From NCBI RefSeq assembly GCF_004514475.2, contig NZ_MYFO02000004.1, forward strand, positions 310,001-374,000: DNA of 64,000 nt, in the 5' to 3' direction. The notes below the pieces were generated by a model, which was given only the letters and a program-made list of their open reading frames with translations, ran no database searches and had not been told where the DNA came from. Origin of the DNA: Paenibacillus athensensis. Its GTDB lineage: Bacteria > Bacillota > Bacilli > Paenibacillales > NBRC-103111. This document shows positions 41,134 through 50,140 of the stretch, piece after piece. The number at the start of each line of letters is the position of its first letter. Position 1 is the first letter of the stretch. The position numbers and the translations under genes were made by a program.

Positions 41134-42261
41134 CTATTCGTATTTGACCACCTTGTTTTTGCCGGTTGTTTTGGCTTTATACATCGCTTCGTCTGCCATC
41201 TTGATCAATTTCTCGGCATCAAGTCCGCTTTTATACATACTGTAACCAACACTGACGGTAACGATCGTTTCTGTTTCAATTCGTTTGCGCACATGCTCGG
41301 CGAAAGCGGCCATGTCGACATCGGGATCGGTCACCATCGCCACGATCTCTTCGCCGCCGTATCTTCCGGCAATGCCGCAGTCCTCGCACGCTTCCTTCAC
41401 AATCGCCGCCACCTGCTTGAGCGCTTCGTCGCCCATGTGATGCCCTTTCGTATCGTTCAGCTTTTTGAAGTTGTCAATATCGCTGAAAAGAATCGAGACC
41501 GGCAGCTGCCGCTGCACGTATTGCCTGACCCGCCCGTAAAAAAATTTGCGATTATACAGCCGCGTCAGTCCGTCCGTAATCGAAGATTGGTAAATCGCCT
41601 GCATCAGCTCGACCACGCGATCAAACAGCAGGAAAAACAGCAGAAAGCAGTACAGCACCGGCAGCGCAAACTCCAGAAAAGTCAAAAACGGCTGCGTATC
41701 ACTGTAAATATAGGCGTTCAGCAAATGAGCGGTATGCTCGGCAAAAAACACCGTTAACGTCAACTGGTATTTGCCCTGCTGGCCGACAAAAGGCGGTATT
41801 AGATAGGAAAACACAAAGATCAGCATAAAAATATACAGCTCCAGGCCAATATCCTGCAAGAGCTGCACCTGCTGCTCCGGACCCGCATACCACTGCGGAA
41901 TGTAGACATGAAGCAGGGAAATGAGCAGGCCGAGCCCGATCAAGCCGTAGAACAGCCAATAATGCCGGCGGCGCGTCCGGTTATAGAGCTGGAACACACC
42001 CATTTGCACCAGCACAAAGGATACGATTTTCAAAATGACCACCGTATAAGCCGTTACGCTATGGTAAGCCTCGACTTTAACATACAGCCGCAGCCCATAG
42101 TAGGCGGCAAGAAATACGAGCGCTACTGTAATCGACAAATAGCCTTTTTTGCGGCGGCTTGCATACAGCCTGAGCGACATGACCAGCATCAGCGCGATTA
42201 TGACGAGAGCGGCGGCACAGCCCAGCAACGGGCCGTTCCCGCCATTAAACAAGTAGGTCAT
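41134..42261 (-). CDS. membrane diguanylate cyclase (GGDEF)
   Basis: A 375-residue enzyme that makes cyclic di-GMP. Seven or so helices form an N-terminal membrane module (residues about 8-205), followed by a GGDEF domain: SITDGLTRLYNRKFF, LFSDIDNFKKLND, the active site RYGGEEIVAMV, and TVSVGYSMYKSG. The active site is GGEEI, a workable variant of GGEEF. No RxxD inhibitory site precedes it. GGAGG supports ATG 42261. There is no linked phosphodiesterase. Confidence 0.9.
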   Translation of the reverse strand: MTYLFNGGNGPLLGCAAALVIIALMLVMSLRLYASRRKKGYLSITVALVFLAAYYGLRLYVKVEAYHSVTAYTVVILKIVSFVLVQMGVFQLYNRTRRRHYWLFYGLIGLGLLISLLHVYIPQWYAGPEQQVQLLQDIGLELYIFMLIFVFSYLIPPFVGQQGKYQLTLTVFFAEHTAHLLNAYIYSDTQPFLTFLEFALPVLYCFLLFFLLFDRVVELMQAIYQSSITDGLTRLYNRKFFYGRVRQYVQRQLPVSILFSDIDNFKKLNDTKGHHMGDEALKQVAAIVKEACEDCGIAGRYGGEEIVAMVTDPDVDMAAFAEHVRKRIETETIVTVSVGYSMYKSGLDAEKLIKMADEAMYKAKTTGKNKVVKYE

Positions 42262-42423
42262 CGGGCAGCTTCCTCCATCATTCGACAATCGTTCTTTCAT
42301 TATATGACAAAAAACGGCGTGCGCATAGAAACGGATTGATTTGGGCATACTGTTCTCTTTTCTATTCCAGCCGCACCAGTTACAATAAGAAGGAAGGTGA
42401 ACGAATCAGAGAGGGGCTTTGCC

Positions 42424-43545
42424 GTGAACATCCTGCAAGCATTGTTTTTTCCCCCGGAGCAGCCGGGAGGGGTTTCGTCGATGGTGCCCTACATACTGGA
42501 ACGTTTTCATAAAAAGGGCTGGCAAATGGAGCTGTTTTCCCTGCCCAAGCGTATTCGCGGGAAGGGGACGGAGGAAGTCGAATTCTCCACCTTCGACTGG
42601 CGCGCTTTTGCCGGCAATCCGATCGTCGATAAATATATTCAAACCTATAAGGACTACGTCTGGTGGACGAAGCTGCGTCTGACCAAGCCGTTTCATTTGA
42701 TTCACGCCCATCATCCGATTGCCGGTCTGGCGATGAAGGAAGCGTTCCCGGATACGCCGGTCATTATGACCGTACACTCCAGCTTCGAACGGGAGCTGAT
42801 GCTGAACGGCCGCATTCAGGAGAACGGGCCCGAACATCAATTTCTGACCGCGTTATATGGGGAGCTGGAAGCGAAGGTCGAGCAGCTTTTGACCGTGTCC
42901 AACTCCTTTAAGCATTATTTGGCCGATTACGTGCAGGATGCCGAGCGGATTGGCGTCATTCCGAACGGTTTTGACGAAAAGCGCTTTCGTCCGGTTTCTC
43001 ATGAAAACAAGGTGCCGCAGCTGATTACCGTGTGCCGGCTCGTGCCGGCCAAAGGTCTCGACACGCTGCTGCTCGCTTGCGCCGAGCTGAAACGACGCGG
43101 TCATTCGTTCGTGCTGCACATTATCGGCGACGGACCCAGCCGTGAGGAATTGGAGCAGATCGCGGTTCGCGAGCAGATTTATGAAGATACGATTTTTTAC
43201 GGCTATATGCTGCATCCAGAGGAGTTCATGCCGTTTTTTGATATTTTTGTGCTGCCGTCGCGGGCCGAGGCGTTTGGTTCGGTGTTTGCTGAAGCGGCCT
43301 TGTGCTGGCTGGCGCTGATCGGCACGAATGTAGGCGGCATTGCCGAGCAGATCGAACACGGTCATAACGGACTACTGGTGCCGGTCGGCGACGCGCATGC
43401 GCTTTGTCTGGCGCTGGAAAAGGTAATTATCGATCCGTCGTATCGCTACAATATGGCGCGGGCGGCTTGGGACAAGGCGAAAAAAACGTATTCCCTGAAC
43501 CGCGTGCTCAATCAGCTCAAGCATGTGTACGAGGCTTATCAATAA
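42424..43545 (+). CDS. family 4 glycosyltransferase
   Basis: A 373-residue GT-B enzyme. N-terminal PPEQPGGVSSMVPYILERF contains the acceptor-side Gly loop; HLIHAHHPIAGL and VIPNGFDEKRF follow. The donor domain has LITVCRLVPAKGLDTLL, HIIGDGPSREELE and the catalytic Glu region SRAEAFGSVFAEAA. The family includes CotSA-like and teichoic or surface polysaccharide enzymes. GAGAGGGG at 42410-42417 supports GTG 42424. A YhaO-like gene follows, but no functional link is evident. Confidence 0.88.
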   Translation: MNILQALFFPPEQPGGVSSMVPYILERFHKKGWQMELFSLPKRIRGKGTEEVEFSTFDWRAFAGNPIVDKYIQTYKDYVWWTKLRLTKPFHLIHAHHPIAGLAMKEAFPDTPVIMTVHSSFERELMLNGRIQENGPEHQFLTALYGELEAKVEQLLTVSNSFKHYLADYVQDAERIGVIPNGFDEKRFRPVSHENKVPQLITVCRLVPAKGLDTLLLACAELKRRGHSFVLHIIGDGPSREELEQIAVREQIYEDTIFYGYMLHPEEFMPFFDIFVLPSRAEAFGSVFAEAALCWLALIGTNVGGIAEQIEHGHNGLLVPVGDAHALCLALEKVIIDPSYRYNMARAAWDKAKKTYSLNRVLNQLKHVYEAYQ

Positions 43546-43579
43546 GCGTGGCGCAGCCCAAGGAGAGTGAACGTCAGCC

Positions 43580-44857
43580 ATGTTACCGCTAAGGTTTTTG
43601 CATGCAGCCGATCTGCATCTGGACAGTCCGTTTAAAGGAATGGCAACGCTGCCTGAGCCGATTCGCGAGCGGGTGCGCGAAGCGACCTTCGATGCGCTGC
43701 GCGCGCTGGTGACGCTTGCGGAACGCGAGCGTGTCGACTTCGTCGTGGTCAGCGGCGATGTATACGATTTGTCCGATCGCTCCCTGCGCGCCCAAATCCG
43801 CTTCCAGCGCGCGCTGGAGCGACTGGCGGCGGCTCACATTCCCGTTTATGTCATACACGGCAACCACGACCCTGAGGACGGCCGCGCGGCGCAGCTGAAT
43901 TGGCCGCAGGCTGTCCATTTTTTTGCCTCCGACCGGGTGGAGACCGTTGCTGTCGAAAAGCCGGGGCGCGGCGTGATTGCTCATGTCCACGGCATTTCCT
44001 ATAAAACGGCGGCTGTCCACGACAATCTGGCGCTGCGCTTCCGCGGCGCCGATCCGGGCGTGTGCCAGATTGCGCTGCTGCATACGAATGTCGACGGCGA
44101 CCCTGCCCACGGCAACTACGCGCCGTGCACGCGCCGCGATTTGCTGGATCGCGGCATCGATTACTGGGCGCTTGGGCATGTCCACACCCGGCAGGTGCTG
44201 TGCGATCAGCCGGCCATCGTCTACCCGGGCAATATTCAGGGGCGCAGCGTGCGCGAAACCGGCCCGCGCGGCTGCTACATCGTCGAGATCGACGAGACGG
44301 GACGAGCCGACTTGCAATTCCATGCGCTGGATGCCGTGCGCTGGTATCAGGAAACGCTGTCTGTGCAAGGACTGGGCACCGAGCAGCAACTGAAGGATGC
44401 GCTGCTGGGCCGCTTGGAGCAGGTAAGGGAGCAGGCAGATGGCAGGTCCGCAGTGGTGCGGATCGTGCTGGAAGGCAGATCGGCGGTTGGACGCTTGCTG
44501 CGCAGAGGACGAGCCTTGGAGGAATTAACGGCCGAGCTGCGCGAAGGCGAAGCCGATCGCAGCCGCTTCGTCTGGCTGGAATCGATCGACGATCGCTCGC
44601 GCAGCGAGCTGGATTGGGAGGCGCTGCAGCAGGAAGCGAGCTTTCTCGGCGATTTGCTGCGCTTGTCCGGGCACTTGCAGCAGGATGATGAGGCGCTGCG
44701 GGCGTTTGCAGCAGAGGCGCTGGCAGCGCTGGACAGCTTGCCCTCCGTCGCGGGACGGCCGCACGCTGCCGGAGATGAGCAGTTGCGCGAATGGCTGCGC
44801 GCTGCCGAAGAGCTGGCCGCCGATTTGCTGGCCGGGGAAGGAGGGAAGGACGCATGA
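43580..44857 (+). CDS. yhaO: SbcD-like DNA repair exonuclease (YhaO family)
   Basis: A 425-residue calcineurin-type metallophosphoesterase. Metal motifs are in order: HAADLHLDSPFKG, VVVSGDVYDLSD, YVIHGNHDPEDG, LLHTNVDGD and WALGHVHTRQVL. The C-terminal 150 residues form the capping part that contacts the ATPase partner. AAGGAGAG precedes ATG 43580. The start of the SbcC-like gene overlaps its stop by 4 bp, the normal arrangement for a nuclease-ATPase complex of the Mre11-Rad50 type that trims DNA ends and hairpins. Confidence 0.92.
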   Translation: MLPLRFLHAADLHLDSPFKGMATLPEPIRERVREATFDALRALVTLAERERVDFVVVSGDVYDLSDRSLRAQIRFQRALERLAAAHIPVYVIHGNHDPEDGRAAQLNWPQAVHFFASDRVETVAVEKPGRGVIAHVHGISYKTAAVHDNLALRFRGADPGVCQIALLHTNVDGDPAHGNYAPCTRRDLLDRGIDYWALGHVHTRQVLCDQPAIVYPGNIQGRSVRETGPRGCYIVEIDETGRADLQFHALDAVRWYQETLSVQGLGTEQQLKDALLGRLEQVREQADGRSAVVRIVLEGRSAVGRLLRRGRALEELTAELREGEADRSRFVWLESIDDRSRSELDWEALQQEASFLGDLLRLSGHLQQDDEALRAFAAEALAALDSLPSVAGRPHAAGDEQLREWLRAAEELAADLLAGEGGKDA

Positions 44858-47800
44858 ATATCGTCGCGATTGAAGTAGCCGGCTTCGGTGCGCTGCGCGA
44901 ACGCAGCTGGTCGCTGGAAAGCGGGCTTACCGTGCTGTACGGGCCCAATGAAGCGGGCAAAAGCACGCTGATGAGCTTTATCCGCGCCGTGCTGTTCGGC
45001 TTTCCTTCACGCATGAAGCCGGCCGAGCGCTATGAGCCGGCAGGCGGCGCGCACGGCGGCGCTTTGGTGCTGCTCGACGAGTCCGGCCGCCGGATTCGCG
45101 TCGAGCGTTACGACGGAGCCGCTGCCGGAATGGCCGGAGTGCGCCACCCCTCGGCAGGCACGGTCAAGGTGACGCTCGAAGACGGCACGACCGGCGGCGA
45201 GGAACTGCTGCGCGCGCTGCTCGGCGGCTTGTCGGCCGAGCTGTTCCGCAGCCTGTTTGCTTTTGGACTCGGCGAGCTGCAGGAGCTGGGCACGCTGCAG
45301 GCCGGGGAGCTGAGCGGCTATATTTACAGCGCCGGTCTGGGCGTCAGCGGAACGACGATCCGGGAAGCCGAGCGCAAGCTGGCAGCGCAAGCAGACAGCT
45401 TGTACAAGCCGCGCGGCCGCAATCAGGAAATCGCCGTTCTGGTGCGCGAGCTGGACGAGACCGAACGGCTGCTTCGCCAGCCCCGTCAGCAGTCCGCTGC
45501 TTACGACAGCCTGCAGGCCGAAAGACGCGGCCTTGAGCTGCGTGTCGCCAAGCTTCGCGAGCGGCAGCGCACGCTGCAGCGCCAGTTGGACAAGCTCGAA
45601 CTGACGGCGCGGGCGCGCAGCACGTGGGTGCGCTTCAAAGGCGTGAGCCGCGAGCTGGAGACATTGCCCGAGCTGCCGAATTTTCCCGACGAAGCGCTTG
45701 CCCGGCTGAATCACCTCGAGGATGAGCTGGAGCGGGCCGCAGCCGCCTGCGAAACGCTCGCGCTGAAGCAGCGCAGCTTAGCCGATAGCCTGGCCCGCCT
45801 GGCCGGAGCGGCTGCGGAGAGCGAGCTGGGTTTGCCCGTTGCGATGTCGGGAGTTTGGAATGAGCGGAAGTTGGAGGAAGGCGAGCTTGGGGCGGAGAGA
45901 AAGCAGAAGCCGCAGGAGGGCGAGTCTGGGCCGGAGGGTGAGCAGAAGCCTCTGGAGGATGAGCTTGGGGCGGAGAGTGAGCAGGAGCCGCAGGAGGGCG
46001 AGTCTGGGGCGGAGAGTGAGCAGAAGCCTCTGGAGGATGAGCTTGGGGCGGAGAGTGAGCAGAAGCCTCTGGAGGGCGAGTCTGGAACTGAGAGTGAGCA
46101 GAAGCCGCAGGAGGATGAGCTTGGGGAAGAGAGAAAGCAGGAGCCGTTAGAAGGCGAGTCTGGTGCGGAGAGTGAGCAGAAGCCGCAGGAGGACAAGCTT
46201 GGAGCGGAGAGAAAGCAGGAGCCGTTAGAAGGCGAGTCTGGAACTGAGAGTGAGCATAAGCCGCAGGAGGACAAGCTTGGAGCGGAGAGAAAATCGAAGC
46301 TGCGTGAAGGCGAGTCTGAAGTGAGGCAAGCGGGGTTTTCGGGTCTAGTGGTTTCTGATGTTGTTGTTACGGCGGCAGATGTACGCGCGAGCGATTCGCA
46401 GGCAAAAGCTGCGCTGGAAAAATTGCTCGATGAGCTGCCTGTCTATACTGACAAACGCAGGGAGCTGCTGGAAAATGGAGCAGAGCTGGCGCAAGCGAGG
46501 CTGCTGACCGGACGGCTGTTGGAGCAAATCGATGCAAGCTGGAGCGAGACAACGTTAGCTGCATTCCCTGTATCCATTGCGTTGCGTGAAGAAATTCGCT
46601 CGTTCAAGGAAGCGTTTGCCGGGCTCCATGCCGAGGAGCAGCGGCTGAATGCTGAGCGCGAGCATTTGCGTCTGCAGGCGGTCAGGCTGGACGACAGCGT
46701 GCGGACGCTGGAGCTTGATCTGGCGCGATTAACGGCGGCAGAGTCGGCGAACGCGGATGTTGGCGGCCAAGCGGACATCGTTGCCGGAGCGGGCCAGCGC
46801 GCGGAGAACGCCGATGCGAGCGGTCAAGCGGGCGACGGCGTGTACGGCGCGGCTGCCGGGACGGGACGCGGAGGCGACGCGCTGCGGCGGGCGCTGCAAG
46901 ACGCGGAAGCGGCCGGGCAACGAGCCGACGAAGCGGCTGCGCTCGTGCGCCAGCTGACGCGCGAGCACGCGCGTTGGCGGCTGCTGAGCAAGGACGTCGA
47001 GCACGCCCGCGAGCGGGCGGACGAGCGTCAGCGCCAGCAGGCGCAATGGGCCGAGGCCGAAGCGCTCGGCCGGCAAGTCGCCGCGAGCCGTCGCCTGCGG
47101 CTCGCGCTGCTGACCGCGCTGGCCGGGCTGCTGCTGGCCGCGTGGCTGCTCTGGCAGGGCGCTGTGCCCGCCGCTGCCATCGCCGGCGCCGTGATGATCG
47201 TCATCGCGATCATCCTCGGCGCCCCGGGCGCGGGCGAAGCCCGGCGCGCCCGCAAGGCCGGCGTGCGCTTCGCCGGCACGCCGGAGCCGCCGCCCGCCCC
47301 CGGCACGCGGGCGGCAAGAGCAGCGGCGCGCGCCCCCGGCGCGCCGTTAGCGGCGGCGCCTGCGGGAGCGCCGCGGGGCGCTTCGCCCCTCGTCGGGGGC
47401 GAAGCGGAGGAGGCCGCGCGCGATGAAGGCGCGGCTGCGCGTCTGGAGGCTCAGCTCGCCGAGCTGGAGCAGAGCCTCCAGACCAAGCTGGAGCGCCTGC
47501 TCGGCGGGCGCTCCGAAGCAGCGGCGGCGCTGGGCGATGCCGGCGCGGTGCTGCGCAGCTCCGCCGCGGGTTACGATGCGGCCGCCAGCCGCACCAACGC
47601 GCCGGCCGGAGCAGCAGCCTTCGCGCCTGATCGCGGTCCTGCCGCTGCCGGGCGCATGCCCGCCTCGCTGCTTGCCGAGCTTGACAGCCTGCTGGAGCGG
47701 CTGCAGCTCGAAGTGGAGCATGGGCGTGAGCGGCGCGCCGAGCTGCGGGCCAAACGCGACAAGCTGCGCGAGGCGCAAGCGATCAGGGAAGCGCACAGAG

Positions 47801-49053
47801 CGCAGGAGGCGCAGCTGGCTGCTGCCGGACGAAGGCAGGAGCTGGCGCTTGCCGAGCTGCATGCGGGCTGGCAGGCTTGGCTGGGCGACCATCAGCTCAG
47901 CAGGGGACTGTCGCCGGATGCGGCGCTGGAGACGGCGCAGGCGGCCGAACGCGCTCAAGAGCAGCTGCGTCAGCAGCGCCGTCTGGAGGCACGGTGCGCG
48001 CGTCTGGGCAGCGACATTGCCGAGTACGAAGATGCGGTCGCAGCGTGGCTCGGCGAAGCGGCACGCGCTGAACCGGCTGCTGCGTTGCGGCGCTGGAAGG
48101 AGCAGCGGCAGGAGGCGGAGCGCATCGAAGAGGAGCGGCGCGGACTGCAGCAGCGGCTTGCCGAGCTGGAGCAGGAGCGCGAAGCTGCCGATGCGCATGC
48201 TGCGCGTGTGCAAAGCCGGCTTGAAGCGCTGCTGCGCGAGGCGTCTGCGGCCAGCGGCGAGCAGCTGCGTCATTTGCATCGGCGGCAGGAGCAGCGCGGC
48301 AAGCTGCTGGAGGATCACAAGCTGCTGGCTGAGGCGCTGGAGTCGCTCGTCGGTGCAGCGGCGCTGCCTGAACTAACGGAGCTGCTGGAAAGCAGCGGCG
48401 AAGACGAGCTTGAAGGAAGCCGGCGCAATCTGGAGCAGCAGCTGCAGCAGGCGGCTGAGGAAGAAGACGCGCTGCGCGAGCAAGCCGGAAGGCTGCTCGG
48501 CGAGGTCGAAAAGCTGGAGCAAGGGCGCGAGCTCGCCGACCGGCTGCTGCAGGCCGAGGCGCAGCGGACGGCGCTTTCCGCGCTCGTCGGGAAATATGCG
48601 GTGGCTTCCTTTGCCACTGCGTTAATTCGCAAGGCGCAAGAGGTGTACGAGCGCGAGCGGCAGCCGGGCGTTTTGCAACGGGCTTCGGGATATTTCAGCG
48701 CCATGACGGATGGACGGTTCGTTCGGGTAAAAGCTCCGTTTGGCCAGCAGCGTCTGGTGGCCGTCCGCGCAGGCGAGGAAGCGGTCGAGACGGAAAAGCT
48801 GAGCCGGGGCACGGCCGAGCAGCTGTATCTGGCGATGCGGCTGGCGCTGGCTGAAGAATATGCGGGTAAAGCGGTGCTGCCGCTGGTGTTGGACGACATC
48901 CTCGTTAATTTCGATGACGGGCGAATGGAGAGCTGCTTGCGGGTTTTGAACGATTTTAGCGCCAGACATCAGGTACTGCTGTTTACGTGCCATGCTCACG
49001 TCCGTGAAGCGGTGCGCAAGCTGTGTCCGGGGCAAGGCGTAATCGAGTTGTAG
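44854..49053 (+). CDS. yhaN: SbcC/Rad50-like ATPase (YhaN family) with an inserted 13-residue repeat
   Basis: A 1399-residue partner of the nuclease, much longer than B. subtilis YhaN (about 960). The N-terminal ATPase half has LTVLYGPNEAGKSTLMSF, and the C-terminal half has KLSRGTAEQLYLAMRLA and LPLVLDDILVNFDDGR. Between them lie long coiled coils. Two features stand out: an Asp/Glu/Lys-rich block of eleven 13-residue repeats at residues about 344-486, and a hydrophobic hairpin (about 747-790, LTALAGLLLAAWLLWQ) that would place the complex at the membrane, as seen in YhaN proteins. An Ala/Gly/Pro-rich linker follows it. Confidence 0.92.
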   Translation: MNIVAIEVAGFGALRERSWSLESGLTVLYGPNEAGKSTLMSFIRAVLFGFPSRMKPAERYEPAGGAHGGALVLLDESGRRIRVERYDGAAAGMAGVRHPSAGTVKVTLEDGTTGGEELLRALLGGLSAELFRSLFAFGLGELQELGTLQAGELSGYIYSAGLGVSGTTIREAERKLAAQADSLYKPRGRNQEIAVLVRELDETERLLRQPRQQSAAYDSLQAERRGLELRVAKLRERQRTLQRQLDKLELTARARSTWVRFKGVSRELETLPELPNFPDEALARLNHLEDELERAAAACETLALKQRSLADSLARLAGAAAESELGLPVAMSGVWNERKLEEGELGAERKQKPQEGESGPEGEQKPLEDELGAESEQEPQEGESGAESEQKPLEDELGAESEQKPLEGESGTESEQKPQEDELGEERKQEPLEGESGAESEQKPQEDKLGAERKQEPLEGESGTESEHKPQEDKLGAERKSKLREGESEVRQAGFSGLVVSDVVVTAADVRASDSQAKAALEKLLDELPVYTDKRRELLENGAELAQARLLTGRLLEQIDASWSETTLAAFPVSIALREEIRSFKEAFAGLHAEEQRLNAEREHLRLQAVRLDDSVRTLELDLARLTAAESANADVGGQADIVAGAGQRAENADASGQAGDGVYGAAAGTGRGGDALRRALQDAEAAGQRADEAAALVRQLTREHARWRLLSKDVEHARERADERQRQQAQWAEAEALGRQVAASRRLRLALLTALAGLLLAAWLLWQGAVPAAAIAGAVMIVIAIILGAPGAGEARRARKAGVRFAGTPEPPPAPGTRAARAAARAPGAPLAAAPAGAPRGASPLVGGEAEEAARDEGAAARLEAQLAELEQSLQTKLERLLGGRSEAAAALGDAGAVLRSSAAGYDAAASRTNAPAGAAAFAPDRGPAAAGRMPASLLAELDSLLERLQLEVEHGRERRAELRAKRDKLREAQAIREAHRAQEAQLAAAGRRQELALAELHAGWQAWLGDHQLSRGLSPDAALETAQAAERAQEQLRQQRRLEARCARLGSDIAEYEDAVAAWLGEAARAEPAAALRRWKEQRQEAERIEEERRGLQQRLAELEQEREAADAHAARVQSRLEALLREASAASGEQLRHLHRRQEQRGKLLEDHKLLAEALESLVGAAALPELTELLESSGEDELEGSRRNLEQQLQQAAEEEDALREQAGRLLGEVEKLEQGRELADRLLQAEAQRTALSALVGKYAVASFATALIRKAQEVYERERQPGVLQRASGYFSAMTDGRFVRVKAPFGQQRLVAVRAGEEAVETEKLSRGTAEQLYLAMRLALAEEYAGKAVLPLVLDDILVNFDDGRMESCLRVLNDFSARHQVLLFTCHAHVREAVRKLCPGQGVIEL
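45883..46311 (+). repeat. in-frame 39-bp tandem repeats, eleven units
   Basis: Eleven units of exactly 39 bp (429 bp) code for 13-residue units such as ESGAESEQKPQED and ELGAERKQEPLEG. Forms beginning ES and EL/KL alternate, giving a 78-bp higher-order period. All units keep frame with the SbcC-like gene. Confidence 0.95.
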
Positions 49054-49075
49054 CAATCAACGGAGGAGATGCATC

Positions 49076-49360
49076 ATGGAATCGGGATCGGGATCGGGGA
49101 AAAAAGAGCAGCGGGAGATTACATACCGGGTCGGCTGGCGCAAGGAACGCATCGAGCAGCGCGGCACGAACAGTTCGGGCGTTTCTGAACCGTATAGCCC
49201 GTTTGCCGATGAACTGGAGCAGGCGCAGCGTAAGCTGCGCCTGCTGTGGCGGCCCGCGCCTGCGCTGCCGGAAGCGGCGTTGTTGCCGCTGCTGGTCGCT
49301 TTGCCGGTCTTGCTGTTTGTGCTGACTGTGCTGCTGGTTTACGGCTTGCGCAGCGGGTAG
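49076..49360 (+). CDS. small C-tail membrane protein after yhaN
   Basis: A 94-residue protein. A charged soluble part (residues 1-65, KKEQREITYRVGWRKERIEQ) is followed by one strong membrane helix (about 67-90, LLPLLVALPVLLFVLTVLLV). CGGAGGAG precedes ATG 49076, 22 bp after the SbcC-like gene, so it is the third gene of that operon. The family is not recognised. It might tether the nuclease complex to the membrane, but this is a guess from its position and shape. Confidence 0.75.
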   Translation: MESGSGSGKKEQREITYRVGWRKERIEQRGTNSSGVSEPYSPFADELEQAQRKLRLLWRPAPALPEAALLPLLVALPVLLFVLTVLLVYGLRSG

Positions 49361-49717
49361 AGACGTACAGGGTCTGTAGGTGTTGGCCTGAGCAGGCGCA
49401 GCGGATCAGCGCATCCGGTTTTAAACCCGCTTGCTTTAGAAGTCCGGTGAACAAGTGGCCGGAGAGTCGAGAAGGAGTTGGAACAGCGTCAGCGGTCGCC
49501 TTTGTCGACGGATTTTCACCCCAAACGGGGTCATTCCACCGGAGAATCCGGCTACAACAGCGAGTGGAAACCGCTATCGACCGGAGGACACTGGTTTTTC
49601 ACCGGATTTCTAACGCTCTCAACCCGCCTGAACACGTATAGTGCCTGCCTTGAGCGAATGCGGCTGGACGTGCTTTTTTTCATAATAGTTTCGGTACATT
49701 AAACAGGAGGGAATCTC
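49361..49717 (+). other. 357-bp gap without a clear gene
   Basis: A 74-codon frame at 49478-49702 has no ribosome binding site and no family-like motifs. Short related pieces (GATTTTCACC, TTTTTCACCGG) recur. No terminator after 49360 was convincing. AGGAGG at the end belongs to the next gene. Confidence 0.5.
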
Positions 49718-50140
49718 ATGAATGTGGCATTAGCGGTGTTTGGCGGCGTACTCGGTCTGGGCATGACGGGCGTCGCTGTATATTCGGTATGGATGATTCG
49801 CCAATTGTGGCAGCAGCAGGCGGCGTCGCCGCACGCGGTCAGCCAGCAGGAAATCGCTGCGGCATACTTGTCCAGGTGGACGCTGCTGGATTACGGCGCG
49901 GTCGGCCTGTTTGTCGTCGGTTTGCTGCTGCTGCTCGCCGATTTGCTGGCGGTGCTGCGGGACCGCGCGGCTTTCCCCGATTATCATTTCGCGTATTTGC
50001 TGTGCGGGATCATCATTTCGGTGATGAGCATGCTACTGCTGGGCATCCGGCTGTTCGTGGTCATCGGGCTGGCGAAAAGCGGCGTTCTAAAGCGCCCTGT
50101 TGCGCCAGACCATCAAAACGAGCCAAGCCATGCTGATTAA
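49718..50140 (+). CDS. membrane protein of unknown function
   Basis: A 140-residue protein with three predicted helices (residues about 4-27, 55-80 and 92-117) and a soluble tail. I do not recognise the family. AGGAGGGAATCTC precedes ATG 49718. Its 3' end overlaps the convergent YkvI-like gene by 54 bp, so the two transcripts are antisense there. Confidence 0.75.
   Translation: MNVALAVFGGVLGLGMTGVAVYSVWMIRQLWQQQAASPHAVSQQEIAAAYLSRWTLLDYGAVGLFVVGLLLLLADLLAVLRDRAAFPDYHFAYLLCGIIISVMSMLLLGIRLFVVIGLAKSGVLKRPVAPDHQNEPSHAD

Noticed and set aside
47347-48376. Overlapping frames of over 300 codons on both strands within the yhaN-like gene
   Set aside because: They arise from the high G+C third positions of the real gene. 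No independent signals.
49478-49702. 74-codon frame between two membrane protein genes
   Set aside because: No start signal, composition unlike neighbouring genes, no family features.
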